Translations under genes and position numbers: made by a program
The notes under the pieces: model-generated
What the model was told of the DNA's origin: nothing
Databases searched by the model: none
Seen by the model: the letters and a program-made list of their open reading frames with translations, nothing else
DNA from: Vulcanimicrobiota bacterium
GTDB taxonomy: Bacteria; Vulcanimicrobiota; Vulcanimicrobiia; Vulcanimicrobiales; Vulcanimicrobiaceae
Reading direction: 5' to 3'
NCBI GenBank assembly: GCA_003140215.1
Contig: PLJL01000004.1
Span: 1,894,192-1,958,191 of the forward strand
Length of the DNA stretch: 64,000 nucleotides
Part shown: positions 35,595 through 44,885 of the stretch, piece after piece
Numbering within the stretch: the stretch's first letter is position 1
Layout of the letters: every line of letters starts with the position of its first letter

Positions 35595-37670
35595 ATGGCC
35601 GGAGCGTCCGCGTATGCGATCGTCTGCACCGGTGGTGGGCCGCGCGCCGCCGCCGGGCTGCGCGCCCGCTTCGCCGCCGCCGAGTTTCGCTACGTGGGTC
35701 TGCCGGGCGCCGCTCCCTACGGCGTCGTCGCCGACGCCTCGCTTGCGGCGGCGCTGCGTGCGGTCGACGCCGCGGTCACGCTGGTCGTCGACGCCGCGCT
35801 GGCGCTCGAGCCCAGCGCCGCCGCCTGCCTGGCCGAGGCCGCTGCACGGCCCGACACCCTCGTCGCGCCCGTCGTGCTCGACGGACACGGCCGCGGCAGC
35901 GGCGCGGGCAGCTTGCTCGTCGCCGACCCGGCCCGCGGTCGCGCCCGTGCGTTGCGGTTGGCGGCGGGTGACGCGGCGGGCGCGCTAGCCTTTGACGGCC
36001 GCTGCCTGGCCGGGTGCACCGAGACCTTGCGCCGCATCGCGCCCGCCCACCCGGACGCCCTAGCTTGGCTCGCCGCTACGGCGGCGGCCCGGGGCGCGGG
36101 GACCCGGCTCGAAGTCGTCGCGGTTTCCGTTCGGCCGGAGCCGGATGCCGGCGCGCCGGATTGCGGCGACGATCCGCGGCACGCGAGCTCCGAGAGCCGG
36201 CTCGCGGCGCTGGCGTCACCGTGGTGGTCGGGCTTCGCCGCCGAAGCGGCGGCGCGACACGCGACGCGCACGCTGCGCACGTTCTACGGAGCCGATCTGA
36301 ACGTCGCCGATCCCGCGCCGCGCGCGTGCGCGGTCGTGGTCGGCACGCCGCAGGACCCAGCCGCCTTCGAGACGGCCCTGCACGCCAATGGCCTGCGGCT
36401 GGAGGCGGTGAGCTACGCCGCCGGCGCCGGCGCGCACGCTTGCGCGGACCGCGCGTTGCGCAACCGCGGGGACCGCTACGTCGCCTTCGTCGACGCGCGC
36501 ACCGTGGTCCAACCGGGCTGGCTCGACGCGCTCGTCGCCGCCCTCGAACGCGACCCGCTGGCCGCATTCGCGACCTTCGCGCCGGCGGGGCTCGACGCAC
36601 GCGTCACGGTCGTCGCCGCCGCGCGGATCCCCGAATGCGAGCGCCTCGAGCGCTTCGGAACGGTGCATGGCGCACTGGCCGACCTGGCCCTGCGGGTCAT
36701 GCGCGAACGCGGACGCGGCATCGTGCGGGTCGCCGATGCGCTCGCGGCGCTGCCGCCGCGCGTCGAGGACGCCGCGTTTCGCGCGCGCTACGGCTGCGCG
36801 CCCGCCGATGCCCACGCCTCGCCGCCCGCGACCGGCCTGCGCTTCGGCGGGATCGCGAGCATCATCATGCTGTCCTGGAACGCGCCGGAGTACACGCGCA
36901 TGGCCGTCGAGTCGATCCGGGCGGTGACGCGCTATCCGCACGAGATCATCGTCGTCGACAACGGCTCCGACGCTGCGACGTGCGCGGTGCTGGCGACGCT
37001 GGAGACGCAACACGGCGTGCGGGTCGTCTACAACGGGCGCAACCTCGGCTTCGGCGCCGGGATGAACGTCGGGATGGCGCACGCGCGCGGCGACGTGCTG
37101 GTGATCCTCAACAACGACGTGATCGTGACCGAAGGCTGGCTCGAAGACCTCATCGGCGCGCTCGAGCGCCGGCGCGGCGTGGGTTGCACGGCGCCGCGCA
37201 GCAATCGCGTCGCCAGCGCCGCGCAAGTCGAAACGAACTACGTCGAGACCGACGCGATGCACCGCTGGGCCGCGGAACGGCGGCGGGTGCTGCGCGGGCG
37301 CGGACATCTGGCCGACCGCGTCGTCGGCTTCTGCATGTGCCTGGACCGCAAGGTGATCGAGGGGATCGGCGGGTTCGACCCGCGCTATGGAATGGGCAAC
37401 TTCGAGGACGACGATCTGTCGGTGCGCATCCGCGCCGCCGGCTGGGGGATGTTCGTCTGCGACGACGTCTTCATCCATCACTTCGGCAGCGTCAGCTTCA
37501 AGGCCAACGCGGTCGACTATCGCGAGCGCATGGAGCAGAATTGGCGCGTCTTCTGCGCCAAGTGGGGGCTGGGCGAGCTGCCCTTGTACGCGCCCTACGA
37601 TCCGCGCGCGCTCGCGCGCGGCGGTTTCGAGCGCGAGGCGCACTACATCCCGCTTCCGGCGATCGCATGA
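35595..37670 (+). CDS. Multi-module GT2 glycosyltransferase
   Basis: 691 residues with two parts. Residues 1-350 are Ala-rich and divergent, with VAFVDARTVVQPGWLDALVAALERDPLAAF resembling a second GT-A module. Residues about 415-680 are a complete GT2 domain: IASIIMLSWNAPEYTRMAVESI, IIVVDNGSD, NLGFGAGMNVGMAHA, metal-binding ILNNDVIVTEGW, and FEDDDLSVRIRAAGWGMFVCDDVFIHH. Typical O-antigen or protein glycan transferases share this ending. ATG 35595 has AGGAAGG upstream. The stop overlaps the next start. It lies in the same order as the 22.1 kb gene. Confidence 0.86.
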   Translation: MAGASAYAIVCTGGGPRAAAGLRARFAAAEFRYVGLPGAAPYGVVADASLAAALRAVDAAVTLVVDAALALEPSAAACLAEAAARPDTLVAPVVLDGHGRGSGAGSLLVADPARGRARALRLAAGDAAGALAFDGRCLAGCTETLRRIAPAHPDALAWLAATAAARGAGTRLEVVAVSVRPEPDAGAPDCGDDPRHASSESRLAALASPWWSGFAAEAAARHATRTLRTFYGADLNVADPAPRACAVVVGTPQDPAAFETALHANGLRLEAVSYAAGAGAHACADRALRNRGDRYVAFVDARTVVQPGWLDALVAALERDPLAAFATFAPAGLDARVTVVAAARIPECERLERFGTVHGALADLALRVMRERGRGIVRVADALAALPPRVEDAAFRARYGCAPADAHASPPATGLRFGGIASIIMLSWNAPEYTRMAVESIRAVTRYPHEIIVVDNGSDAATCAVLATLETQHGVRVVYNGRNLGFGAGMNVGMAHARGDVLVILNNDVIVTEGWLEDLIGALERRRGVGCTAPRSNRVASAAQVETNYVETDAMHRWAAERRRVLRGRGHLADRVVGFCMCLDRKVIEGIGGFDPRYGMGNFEDDDLSVRIRAAGWGMFVCDDVFIHHFGSVSFKANAVDYRERMEQNWRVFCAKWGLGELPLYAPYDPRALARGGFEREAHYIPLPAIA

Positions 37671-39277
37671 GGCCGCGCTTTCACGCCCGTTTCCCCGGCG
37701 CGGCCTGCGAAGGTCTCGAAGCCCTGGGCCCCGGCGCGCGCCTGGCCGCGTACCGCATCGAGCCGGTCCGCAGCGTCGACGGGCCTCAGCACTATCTCGA
37801 TCTCACCTTCGTCGAGGGCGAACGCGTCGCGGTCGTCGGAGCGATTCGCATCGATCGGCACGCCCTCGCGCATCGCGACGCGTCGCCCTTCGTGGCGCCG
37901 CGCGAGGCGCTGGCGGTGCTCGATCCGCTCGAGCGCGCCTGCGACGCCCTCGAACCGGAGCTGGCCGCGATCTTCGCCGCGGCGGTCGAGCCGGGTGAGA
38001 ACCTGTACCGGGTTCACGCGGTGGCCGAACCGACGCTGGCGGCGCGGCGCGCCGTGCGCGCGCTCGGCGCGGTTCGGTATGCGCGCGTGGCGCGCGCGCG
38101 CGGACGTTCGGTCGGCGACGACGCCTACATCGAGACCTGTTTCGCCGAGGTGCCGCCGGATGCGACGAGCGCGCCGGCGCTGCGCATCGGTTCAGCCGCC
38201 GCACCGTTGGCGTGTTACGTCGCGCTCTCCGATTGGGCGCTGGCGTCGGGCGGCGGTGCGTATCGCGCGGCGCTGGCGATCGGGGCGGCGCTGGGCGGCG
38301 ACGAGGTGCGCGTCGACGTCGGCGGATACGACGGGCGCCCGCTGGATCCGTATTCGTTCGTACACGTCGTCGGCCTCGACGATCCCCAAGCGGCGGTCGA
38401 GCTGATCGGCGCCGCGCACGCGCGCGGCCTGCGCACGCTGCTGACCCCGCTTTTCGACGATCCGTGCAACGGCGGATACTGGGGCGCGCGGGCGCACGCG
38501 CGCGCCCTGCGCATCGGCGACGATGAAGAGTTGCTCGGAAACGTTCTGGCCCCGCTCGTCGCGCGCAAGCTGGTGCTCGAGGACGATCTGCGCCCGGACG
38601 CGCCGTGGGAACCGTCGGCCGGATTCCGCGACGCGCAGCGCACCGCGCTCGCGTTCGCCGACGGCGTGTTGGTCGGCTGCGCCGCGGAGGCGCTGCGCAT
38701 CCGGTCGGCGTGCGGAGCCGACCGCGCGTTCGCCGCCTACGTTCCGCTGCCGCAACCGATCCCGCTGCGCGACGCCGCCGCGGCGCCCTACGTGCTGGCC
38801 GTCGCTCCGGTCGGGCCGCTGCATGCCTCCGCGACGCTGGCCCGCGCCGCGGCGCGCGCCGGTTTGCCGCTGCGCTTCACCGGCGCCGTGCACGACGGCG
38901 CGTACGCCGCTCGAGCGCGCTCCTATCTGGACGAACGCTCCTCGTTTGCGCCGAACGACCCCGGTCGCGGCGTCCGCGTCGTCGCCGACGTTTCGTGGAG
39001 CGGGGCGGATCTGGGTGCGCTGGCCTCGCACGCGCTGCACGGCGTCCCCGTCGTCGGCTCGATCCGCAGCGACGTGCGCGACGTGTTCGGGACGCGCGGG
39101 GTGTGGGCGGTCGACCCGGCCGACGAGGTCGCGATCGCCCAGGCGCTGTGCGACGCCTGGAACGCCGCCGCGGACGTCGCCGCGCCGCTAGCCGAACACA
39201 CTCGCGCACGCTGCCGCGTGGACGTGCTGCGCGCGTGTCTGACCGCAGCGTACAACGCCCCGGAGCGGGTAGCTTGA
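37667..39277 (+). CDS. GT-B-like glycosyltransferase, paralogue of the 24.4 kb gene
   Basis: 536 residues. N-terminal domain with RLAAYRIEPV, then SFVHVVGLDDPQAAVELIGAAHA, LLTPLFDDPCNGGYWGARAHA and the second Rossmann half with GRGVRVVADVSWSGADLGALASHALHGVPVVG and DPADEVAIAQALCDAWNAAADV. The same blocks appear in the protein at 24.4-26.3 kb, though that one is longer. GT4-like fold is inferred; no E-x7-E catalytic motif can be fixed by eye. It starts at ATG 37667 inside the preceding stop and overlaps the TTG of the next gene. Confidence 0.72.
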   Translation: MRPRFHARFPGAACEGLEALGPGARLAAYRIEPVRSVDGPQHYLDLTFVEGERVAVVGAIRIDRHALAHRDASPFVAPREALAVLDPLERACDALEPELAAIFAAAVEPGENLYRVHAVAEPTLAARRAVRALGAVRYARVARARGRSVGDDAYIETCFAEVPPDATSAPALRIGSAAAPLACYVALSDWALASGGGAYRAALAIGAALGGDEVRVDVGGYDGRPLDPYSFVHVVGLDDPQAAVELIGAAHARGLRTLLTPLFDDPCNGGYWGARAHARALRIGDDEELLGNVLAPLVARKLVLEDDLRPDAPWEPSAGFRDAQRTALAFADGVLVGCAAEALRIRSACGADRAFAAYVPLPQPIPLRDAAAAPYVLAVAPVGPLHASATLARAAARAGLPLRFTGAVHDGAYAARARSYLDERSSFAPNDPGRGVRVVADVSWSGADLGALASHALHGVPVVGSIRSDVRDVFGTRGVWAVDPADEVAIAQALCDAWNAAADVAAPLAEHTRARCRVDVLRACLTAAYNAPERVA

Positions 39278-40998
39278 GCGTCGTCGAGGCGTACTGGGAC
39301 GGCGCTCGCGGCGCGACCCACGCGCGCCTGTCCGCACTGGCGCCCGCGCTCGGCGGCGACGTCGTCGTCGCGACCGACCTGGGCGGGCTGCCCTTTGCGC
39401 TCGCGCGCCTGATCGCCGCGCGCCGCAACGGCGAACTCGCCGCGCTGTACGTCGCGCTGCCCGACCCGCGCGAAGCGCTCGTCGCGCTGGTGTACGCGCA
39501 GGCCGCCGCGAACCCCGATCTCGAGCAGCGCGCCGCGATCGTCAACGGCTTCGCGCAGAATACCATCGCCGTCGACGGCAAGGCGCTGGCGGAGTACACG
39601 GCGCTCGCGGCACCGCTCACCCGCGCGCTCTACGCCGCGTTGCGACTCGCCGATGCGGTGCTGGTCGATTCGCCCGAGCACGCGCTGCGGCTCGAACGTG
39701 CTGCCGGTCGCCCGCCCAACCGTGCGGTGCCGATCGTCGCCGCGGAGCCGCGGGCGACCCGGTTCCCGCACGGCCGCCGCGTGGTCGTGTACGCGCCGTC
39801 GGCGCCGCGTGAGACCTTGGCGCAGTTCGACGTCCTGTTCGCCAACCGCGACTTTCCGTGGTCGGTCATCGCCCGCGAGAACGCGCACGAAGCGTTTCCC
39901 GCTGACGTCGCGGTGGCGATCGCACCACAGTGGACCACCCTCGACGACGCGCTCGAGCTGCACGCGCGGGGGTTGCGGGTGGCCGCCCCGTTCGCGTCCG
40001 GCGCTCCGGCGCTCGGGCTGGCGGTCGGGTACGATCCGCTACGCGCGAAGACGCTGTTCCGCGCGATCGACGCCGCGCTCACCGAGCAGCGTCCCGCGTT
40101 CGCGTTCGCGCCGCGGCTCGAAGGCTACCTCGCGCGCGAGCGGATGCTGCGGACGAACGGACCGCTCCTGTCCGCCGTCGTGCGCACCTACGACCGCCCG
40201 CAACTCCTGGTCCGGGCCCTGGACAGCTTGGCCGCGCAGCGCTACCGCGACCTCGAGGCCGTGGTGGTCAACGACGCGGGCCCGGACGTTTCCGAGCTGC
40301 TCGCGCGCTATGCAGGCCGCCTGGCGATCCGCTACGTGCACCGCGAGCGCAACGGCGGGCTGGTCGCCGCGGTAAACGACGGCGTGCGGGCCGCCCAGGG
40401 AACGTACGTCGGCTATCTCGACGACGACGACCTGTGGTACCCCGATCATGCCGCACGGCTGGTCGACGCGCTCGAACGCACCGGCGCCGGCGTCGCGTAC
40501 GCGAACTGCGTCGCGGAATACGCCGACGTGGTCGACGGGGCCCTGGTCCCGCGCGAGTACGCGATCTTCACCGACCGCGACTTCGAGAAGGACGCCTACC
40601 TCTACGACAACCTCGCCACGGTCCACAGCTACGTCCACCGCCGCGACCTCTTCGCTCGCTTCGGCCTGTTCGACGAGGCGATGGGCGCCGCCGATGACTG
40701 GGAGATGTGGCTGCGCATGTCACGCGAGATCGACTTCGTGCACGTCGACCGCGTTACCGTGGAGTACTCGTGGCGCCGCGACCCCTCGACCGAGAACATG
40801 ACGTTTCGCAAGCAGCGCGCCTTTGCCGGCGCCCACCAGCACGTGGCGCAGAAGCACGGCGCGGTCTACGCCCGCTGGCCGACGCTACTGCGCGGCCGTT
40901 ACGAAACGGCGGCCCGCTTCAACGCGCTAGCCGAACAGCTCGAAGCGAACCCGTCGCTCGCCCACGCCCTCTTCGTCCCACCCGACCCGGTCCCGTAA
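39274..40998 (+). CDS. GT2 glycosyltransferase with an N-terminal accessory domain
   Basis: 574 residues. C-terminal GT2 domain (about 300-560): PLLSAVVRTYDRPQLLVRALDSL, AVVVNDAGPDV, NGGLVAAVNDGVRAAQG, YLDDDDLWYP as DXD, and AMGAADDWEMWLRMS. The N-terminal 250 residues (GGDVVVATDLGGLPFALARLIAARRNGELAAL, NGFAQNTIAVDGKALAEY) recur in the convergent gene at 41.0-42.7 kb, so this domain is shared by two enzymes. Start is TTG 39274, inside the preceding stop (TTGA), with GGAG at 39262-39265. Two bases separate its stop from that of the convergent gene. Confidence 0.82.
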   Translation: MSVVEAYWDGARGATHARLSALAPALGGDVVVATDLGGLPFALARLIAARRNGELAALYVALPDPREALVALVYAQAAANPDLEQRAAIVNGFAQNTIAVDGKALAEYTALAAPLTRALYAALRLADAVLVDSPEHALRLERAAGRPPNRAVPIVAAEPRATRFPHGRRVVVYAPSAPRETLAQFDVLFANRDFPWSVIARENAHEAFPADVAVAIAPQWTTLDDALELHARGLRVAAPFASGAPALGLAVGYDPLRAKTLFRAIDAALTEQRPAFAFAPRLEGYLARERMLRTNGPLLSAVVRTYDRPQLLVRALDSLAAQRYRDLEAVVVNDAGPDVSELLARYAGRLAIRYVHRERNGGLVAAVNDGVRAAQGTYVGYLDDDDLWYPDHAARLVDALERTGAGVAYANCVAEYADVVDGALVPREYAIFTDRDFEKDAYLYDNLATVHSYVHRRDLFARFGLFDEAMGAADDWEMWLRMSREIDFVHVDRVTVEYSWRRDPSTENMTFRKQRAFAGAHQHVAQKHGAVYARWPTLLRGRYETAARFNALAEQLEANPSLAHALFVPPDPVP

Positions 40999-41000
40999 GA

Positions 41001-42686
41001 TCAGGCTGACGCGGTCGCGAGCGCGGTTGCGGCGGTGGGGTAGCGCGGCAGGCGTGGTGCGGGGGTGTCCGACGAACGCAGGTGGGCCAGGTAGCGCTCG
41101 CGCGCGGCGAGGATGTGCGGCAGCCCGGTGGCGCCGTAACGGCGATAGACGTATTCGTAGCCGCCCGCGAAGAGGTGGTGGTTGAGCGCGGTGGCCTGGC
41201 CGTTCCAGTTGACGCGGATCGTGTAGGCGGTCGTCGGGCGGTCGAGGTGCACGTAGTCGAAGCGCTGCGCTAAGCGCAACCACATCTCGACCTCTTCGCC
41301 GCCCAAGCCCTCGGGATCGAACGGGCCGACCGCCTCGATGGCGCTGCGCCGGCAGAAGACGGTGAGATAGCCGATCTTGTTGGCGACGAGCAGCTCGAAC
41401 GACGTGATCCCCGGATTGCGCTCGAGGTCCCAGCCCAGCTCGGTCTCGCTGCCGTCGGCTTCGCGCCGCACCAAGCGCACCAGGAAGTTGGAGTACGCGC
41501 ACGCCGCGCCGGTGCGTTCGAGCGCCTCGACGTGCGTCGCGAGGTGGTCCGGGAAGAAGAGGTCGTCGTCGTCGAGGAACGTGACGTACTCACCGCGCGA
41601 GCGCGCGTACCCGTCGTTGCGCGGCAGCGTCGAGTTGCCCGTGTTGGTCGCGCGGTTGATCAGCAGCGTCCCCGGGAACTCTGCGACGACGTCCTCGACC
41701 GGCGCGCCGGCGTTGTTGACCACGACGATCTCGGTGTTGGGATAGGTCTGCGCGTGCAGGCGGCCCAGGTTCGCGCGCAGATCGTGCGGGCGGTTCCACG
41801 TCGGCATCACGACCGAAACCAAGGGCGCGCGCTCGCGCACGACCGCGGGCGCGGGGGTGCGCGGCGCGGCGCTCGTGCGGCGAACCAGCGGCGGCGCGGC
41901 GCCGAACGCGCGCAGGACGGCCTCGACGAACGAGAGACGCGCCCAGGGCTCGTAGCCGGCCAGCTCGTCGGCGTACTCGGCGGCACCCGACGTCCACGGA
42001 GCGCACAGCGGGACGCCGTAGCGCGCCAGCGCGAGCGCCGCCGCGGGATCGTCGGGATCGAGCGCGACGATCACCCGCGCCGAGGCCAACAGCGCCGCCG
42101 CGTCGGGCGTCGTGTCGTCGACGGGCCGCACGGGCGCGCGCACATCCCACAGCAACGCGCGCGCCACCGCGACGAGCGGCGGCGCGACGTCGGCCGTCCA
42201 CAACGCGATGTGCTCGCCGTGCGGGACGCCGTGCAACGGGGGAGCCGGTACGCGGTCGTCGTCGGGGACGCCGATCGCCTCACGCGCGGGACGCTCGCCG
42301 AAGAGCCGGCGACAGCGCTCGCGTTCGATGACCGAGCGCAGTACCACCCGGTCGGCGATCGCGCAGGCATGCTGATAGGCGATCGTTGCGGCCGGGCCGT
42401 ACCAGCCGTCCTCGACCGTGTTCTGGGGCTGGCCGTTGACCGCCAGCTGTCCCGCCGCGAGCATGTCGAAGCGCGCCGCGCGCTCGTCCGGGCTGGGTGC
42501 GTCGAGAAACTGTTCGGCGACGGTGCGCAGCAGCGCGACGCGCGGCTCCTCGACGTCGAGCGCGAGGTCGGCACGCAAGCCGTGGCGGCGCCGCTCCAGC
42601 AGTTGCGCGATCGCAGCGGGTAGCGCCGCGGGGGTCGCGACGATGACGTCGTCGCGGCTCACGTAGCGGCGCGCGAGCGCGCTCAC
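41001..42686 (-). CDS. GT2 glycosyltransferase with an N-terminal accessory domain (paralogue)
   Basis: 561 residues. The N-terminal part (SRDDVIVATPAALPAAIAQLLERRRHGLRADL, LAVNGQPQNTVEDGWYG) aligns with that of the 39.3 kb gene. The GT2 domain follows: PLVSVVMPTWNRPHDLRANLGR, VVVNNAGAPVEDV, TNTGNSTLPRNDGYARSRG, TFLDDDDLFFPDHLA, and GLGGEEVEMWLRLAQRFDYV. The start is GTG 42686, which overlaps the stop of the PhyH gene. It is on the minus strand and reads in one operon with PhyH and methyltransferase genes. Confidence 0.8.
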   Translation of the reverse strand: MSALARRYVSRDDVIVATPAALPAAIAQLLERRRHGLRADLALDVEEPRVALLRTVAEQFLDAPSPDERAARFDMLAAGQLAVNGQPQNTVEDGWYGPAATIAYQHACAIADRVVLRSVIERERCRRLFGERPAREAIGVPDDDRVPAPPLHGVPHGEHIALWTADVAPPLVAVARALLWDVRAPVRPVDDTTPDAAALLASARVIVALDPDDPAAALALARYGVPLCAPWTSGAAEYADELAGYEPWARLSFVEAVLRAFGAAPPLVRRTSAAPRTPAPAVVRERAPLVSVVMPTWNRPHDLRANLGRLHAQTYPNTEIVVVNNAGAPVEDVVAEFPGTLLINRATNTGNSTLPRNDGYARSRGEYVTFLDDDDLFFPDHLATHVEALERTGAACAYSNFLVRLVRREADGSETELGWDLERNPGITSFELLVANKIGYLTVFCRRSAIEAVGPFDPEGLGGEEVEMWLRLAQRFDYVHLDRPTTAYTIRVNWNGQATALNHHLFAGGYEYVYRRYGATGLPHILAARERYLAHLRSSDTPAPRLPRYPTAATALATASA

Positions 42687-43471
42687 CCCTGGCCGGCCTT
42701 GTAGAGCCGCTCGTCCTCGGCGACGTAGTACTCCGCCAGCGAGGCCGGCACGCGCACGTCGAACCCGAGAAAGCGCCGCCCCACCCGGCCCAAGCGCGCG
42801 ACGAGCTCGGGCGCGACCAGGCGCGGGTAGTCGAACTGCTGGCGCATGAACGCACGGCAGACGTTCATGGTGACGGCATGCCGCGCCCGGCTCGTGCGGT
42901 TGACGCCGCCGCGGTGGAAGGTGCGCGCGTTGAAGACGATCATCTCGCCCGCGCGCGGCAGCACCACCTCGGCGTGCGCGTCGAAGGTCGCGTCGTCGGG
43001 GGCATCGGGCGCGAGATGTGACCCGGGTAGCACGCTCATGGCGCCGTTGTGGACGCTGAAGTCGTCGAGTGCCAGGGTGAACCCGACGTTGGTCGGATAC
43101 CCGGGGATCCAACGCGGCGCGTCGACGTGAACCCGGCGGGCATAATTCGTCCCGCCGGGCGGCATCGACGACGACGTGTAGGCGAACAGGATGCAGGTCG
43201 GACCCAGCAGCGCCGAGGCGTAGGCGTGGATCGCGGGGTGCTCGAGCAGCCGCAGGAACGCCTCGCCGCGGGTCATGAGATTCATCACCATGTGCGCGTC
43301 GTGATAGTGCGGGTTCCCTTGCCAGCGGGCGAGATCTTCGGCAACGGCGCGCTCCAACTCGGCCCGCAGCTCCGCGATCTCCGCCGCGTCGGTGAGGCAC
43401 GGCACGATCGCGAAACCGCGCTGGGCGATCTCGCGCAGCGCCTGGTCGGTGCCGGTGGCCGCGGCGATCAT
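42683..43471 (-). CDS. Phytanoyl-CoA dioxygenase (PhyH) family protein
   Basis: Fe(II)/2-oxoglutarate-dependent oxygenase fold. The iron-binding HxD motif appears as RVHVDAPRW and the distal His as ARTFHRGGVNRTS, followed by the Arg that binds 2-oxoglutarate in RARHAVTMN. 262 residues is normal. ATG 43471 overlaps the methyltransferase stop (ATGA); the stop overlaps the GT2 GTG. In glycan or lipid clusters such enzymes hydroxylate sugars or acyl chains, but the substrate here is unknown. Confidence 0.85.
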   Translation of the reverse strand: MIAAATGTDQALREIAQRGFAIVPCLTDAAEIAELRAELERAVAEDLARWQGNPHYHDAHMVMNLMTRGEAFLRLLEHPAIHAYASALLGPTCILFAYTSSSMPPGGTNYARRVHVDAPRWIPGYPTNVGFTLALDDFSVHNGAMSVLPGSHLAPDAPDDATFDAHAEVVLPRAGEMIVFNARTFHRGGVNRTSRARHAVTMNVCRAFMRQQFDYPRLVAPELVARLGRVGRRFLGFDVRVPASLAEYYVAEDERLYKAGQG

Positions 43472-44307
43472 GCGACGCAGACGAAGCGCAAGTACTTGAA
43501 CAGGTGCGCGGTCGCCGGGAGCGCGCGCCGCAGATACGACTCGATCGTCGCGGCGTCGGCCTCGGACTGGCCGTGCAGGATGGCGCCTTGGCCCAAATAC
43601 CACTGCGGGGTGACCTCGACGGCCGCGAACCCGACCCCGCGGGCGTCGGCCGCGAACTCGTCGGGGTCGAATCCGCCCAAGACGGACTTGATCGGCTCGG
43701 CGTCGCGGAACGTCTGCGCGCTGATCCCGAACTCGCCCTCGACGGCGTCGTCGGTATGCAGCACGCTCTGGATCTCGCGTTCGACGATGTCGCTGTAGGC
43801 GCCGCCGCGCAGCTCGAGCCCGTTCATCGCCGCCCAAAACAGCTTGTTGGGCTCGAGGTCGACGTAGAACAGGCCGCCCGGACGCAGCACCCGCCGGACT
43901 TCGCGCAGGATCTCGACGTGATCGGTCACGTGATGCATGAACGCGTACGACGACGCCATGTCGAACGTCGCGTCGTCGAACGGCAGCGCCTCGGCTCGTG
44001 CTTCGTGCACGCGAACGTGTCCGCCGGTCAGGTCGACGCGCTCGAGCATCGCCGGCGTCACGTCGACGCCGTCGATGCGTTCGAAAAGATCGCGGGCGAG
44101 GTCGATCACGAAACCCGTGCCGCAGCCGACGTCGAGCAGCCGCCCGCCACCGGCTCGTGCCGCGAGCGCCGCGAGCACGCCGCGCACGGTGGCGCGGTTC
44201 TCCGGACGAAAGTGCGGCTCGTTCGACTGGTAGGTCGAAGCCATGCGCGTGTGCACTTCGATGTTGGCGCGAATGACATCGTCGCGCGTCACGGTGGCTG
44301 CGGACAT
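43468..44307 (-). CDS. Class I SAM-dependent methyltransferase
   Basis: SAM-binding motif I is LLDVGCGTGFVIDLA, motif II/III regions are DGVDVTPAMLERV and ALPFDDATFDMASSYAFMHH, and RVLRPGGLFYVDLEP closes the fold. 279 residues; the C-terminal part probably defines the substrate. ATG 44307 has GGAGG upstream. It is the first gene of a minus-strand run with the PhyH and GT2 genes, divergent from the acetyltransferase at 44.3 kb. O- or N-methylation of a sugar is a reasonable but unproven role. Confidence 0.87.
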   Translation of the reverse strand: MSAATVTRDDVIRANIEVHTRMASTYQSNEPHFRPENRATVRGVLAALAARAGGGRLLDVGCGTGFVIDLARDLFERIDGVDVTPAMLERVDLTGGHVRVHEARAEALPFDDATFDMASSYAFMHHVTDHVEILREVRRVLRPGGLFYVDLEPNKLFWAAMNGLELRGGAYSDIVEREIQSVLHTDDAVEGEFGISAQTFRDAEPIKSVLGGFDPDEFAADARGVGFAAVEVTPQWYLGQGAILHGQSEADAATIESYLRRALPATAHLFKYLRFVCVA

Positions 44308-44342
44308 GTGATCCTCCGGTGATAGCGGGGCGGGAAGGGAGC

Positions 44343-44885
44343 GTGCCGGACGGGAAGCGCGCGGCGATGGTGCTTCGCGGTCGCCGGATCGGTTTGCGTG
44401 CGGTCGAGTCGGACGTCGAGCGCGAGATCTGGCGCGGCTGGATCAACCGGCCCGACGTGATGGAAGGGATGGATCGCGCGGTCGTCGCGAGCGCTGCCGA
44501 GCACCGGCGCTACGTCGACGAAGCCGTCGCGGCGAGCCTCGCCGTGTTCTACGGGATCGAGCCGTTGGAGCAACCGCAGCTCGTCGGCATCGTCTGGCTG
44601 TGGGACGTCGATCGCCTCGGGGGCCGAGCCGAGGTGCGCATCGTCATCGGAGCCCCGGCGGCGCGCGGCCGCGGCTACGGCACCGACGCCCTCGACGTCG
44701 TCGCGGCGGATGCGTTCGGGCGCCTGGGCCTGCGCGAGCTCTACGCCTACGTTCATGCCGGCAACGAAGCCTCGCGACGCGCCTTCGAACGCGCCGGCTT
44801 TGCGCTCGAAGCGACGCTGCAGCGCGAAGCGCGCCGCGACGGCCGCGAGGTCGACGTCCACCGGCTGTCCCGTTTCAAACACTAA
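44343..44885 (+). CDS. GNAT family N-acetyltransferase
   Basis: RimJ/RimL-like domain: LRGRRIGLRAVESDVE, ... VRIVIGAPAARGRGYGTDAL (acetyl-CoA loop RGRGYGT) and YAYVHAGNEASRRAFERAGF. Start candidates are GTG 44319, GTG 44343 and ATG 44367; GTG 44343 has GGGAAGG about 6 nt upstream and I prefer it. Next to a sugar-nucleotide aminotransferase, an N-acetylation of an amino sugar is plausible. The 3' end overlaps the convergent aminotransferase gene by 4 nt. Confidence 0.82.
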   Translation: MPDGKRAAMVLRGRRIGLRAVESDVEREIWRGWINRPDVMEGMDRAVVASAAEHRRYVDEAVAASLAVFYGIEPLEQPQLVGIVWLWDVDRLGGRAEVRIVIGAPAARGRGYGTDALDVVAADAFGRLGLRELYAYVHAGNEASRRAFERAGFALEATLQREARRDGREVDVHRLSRFKH

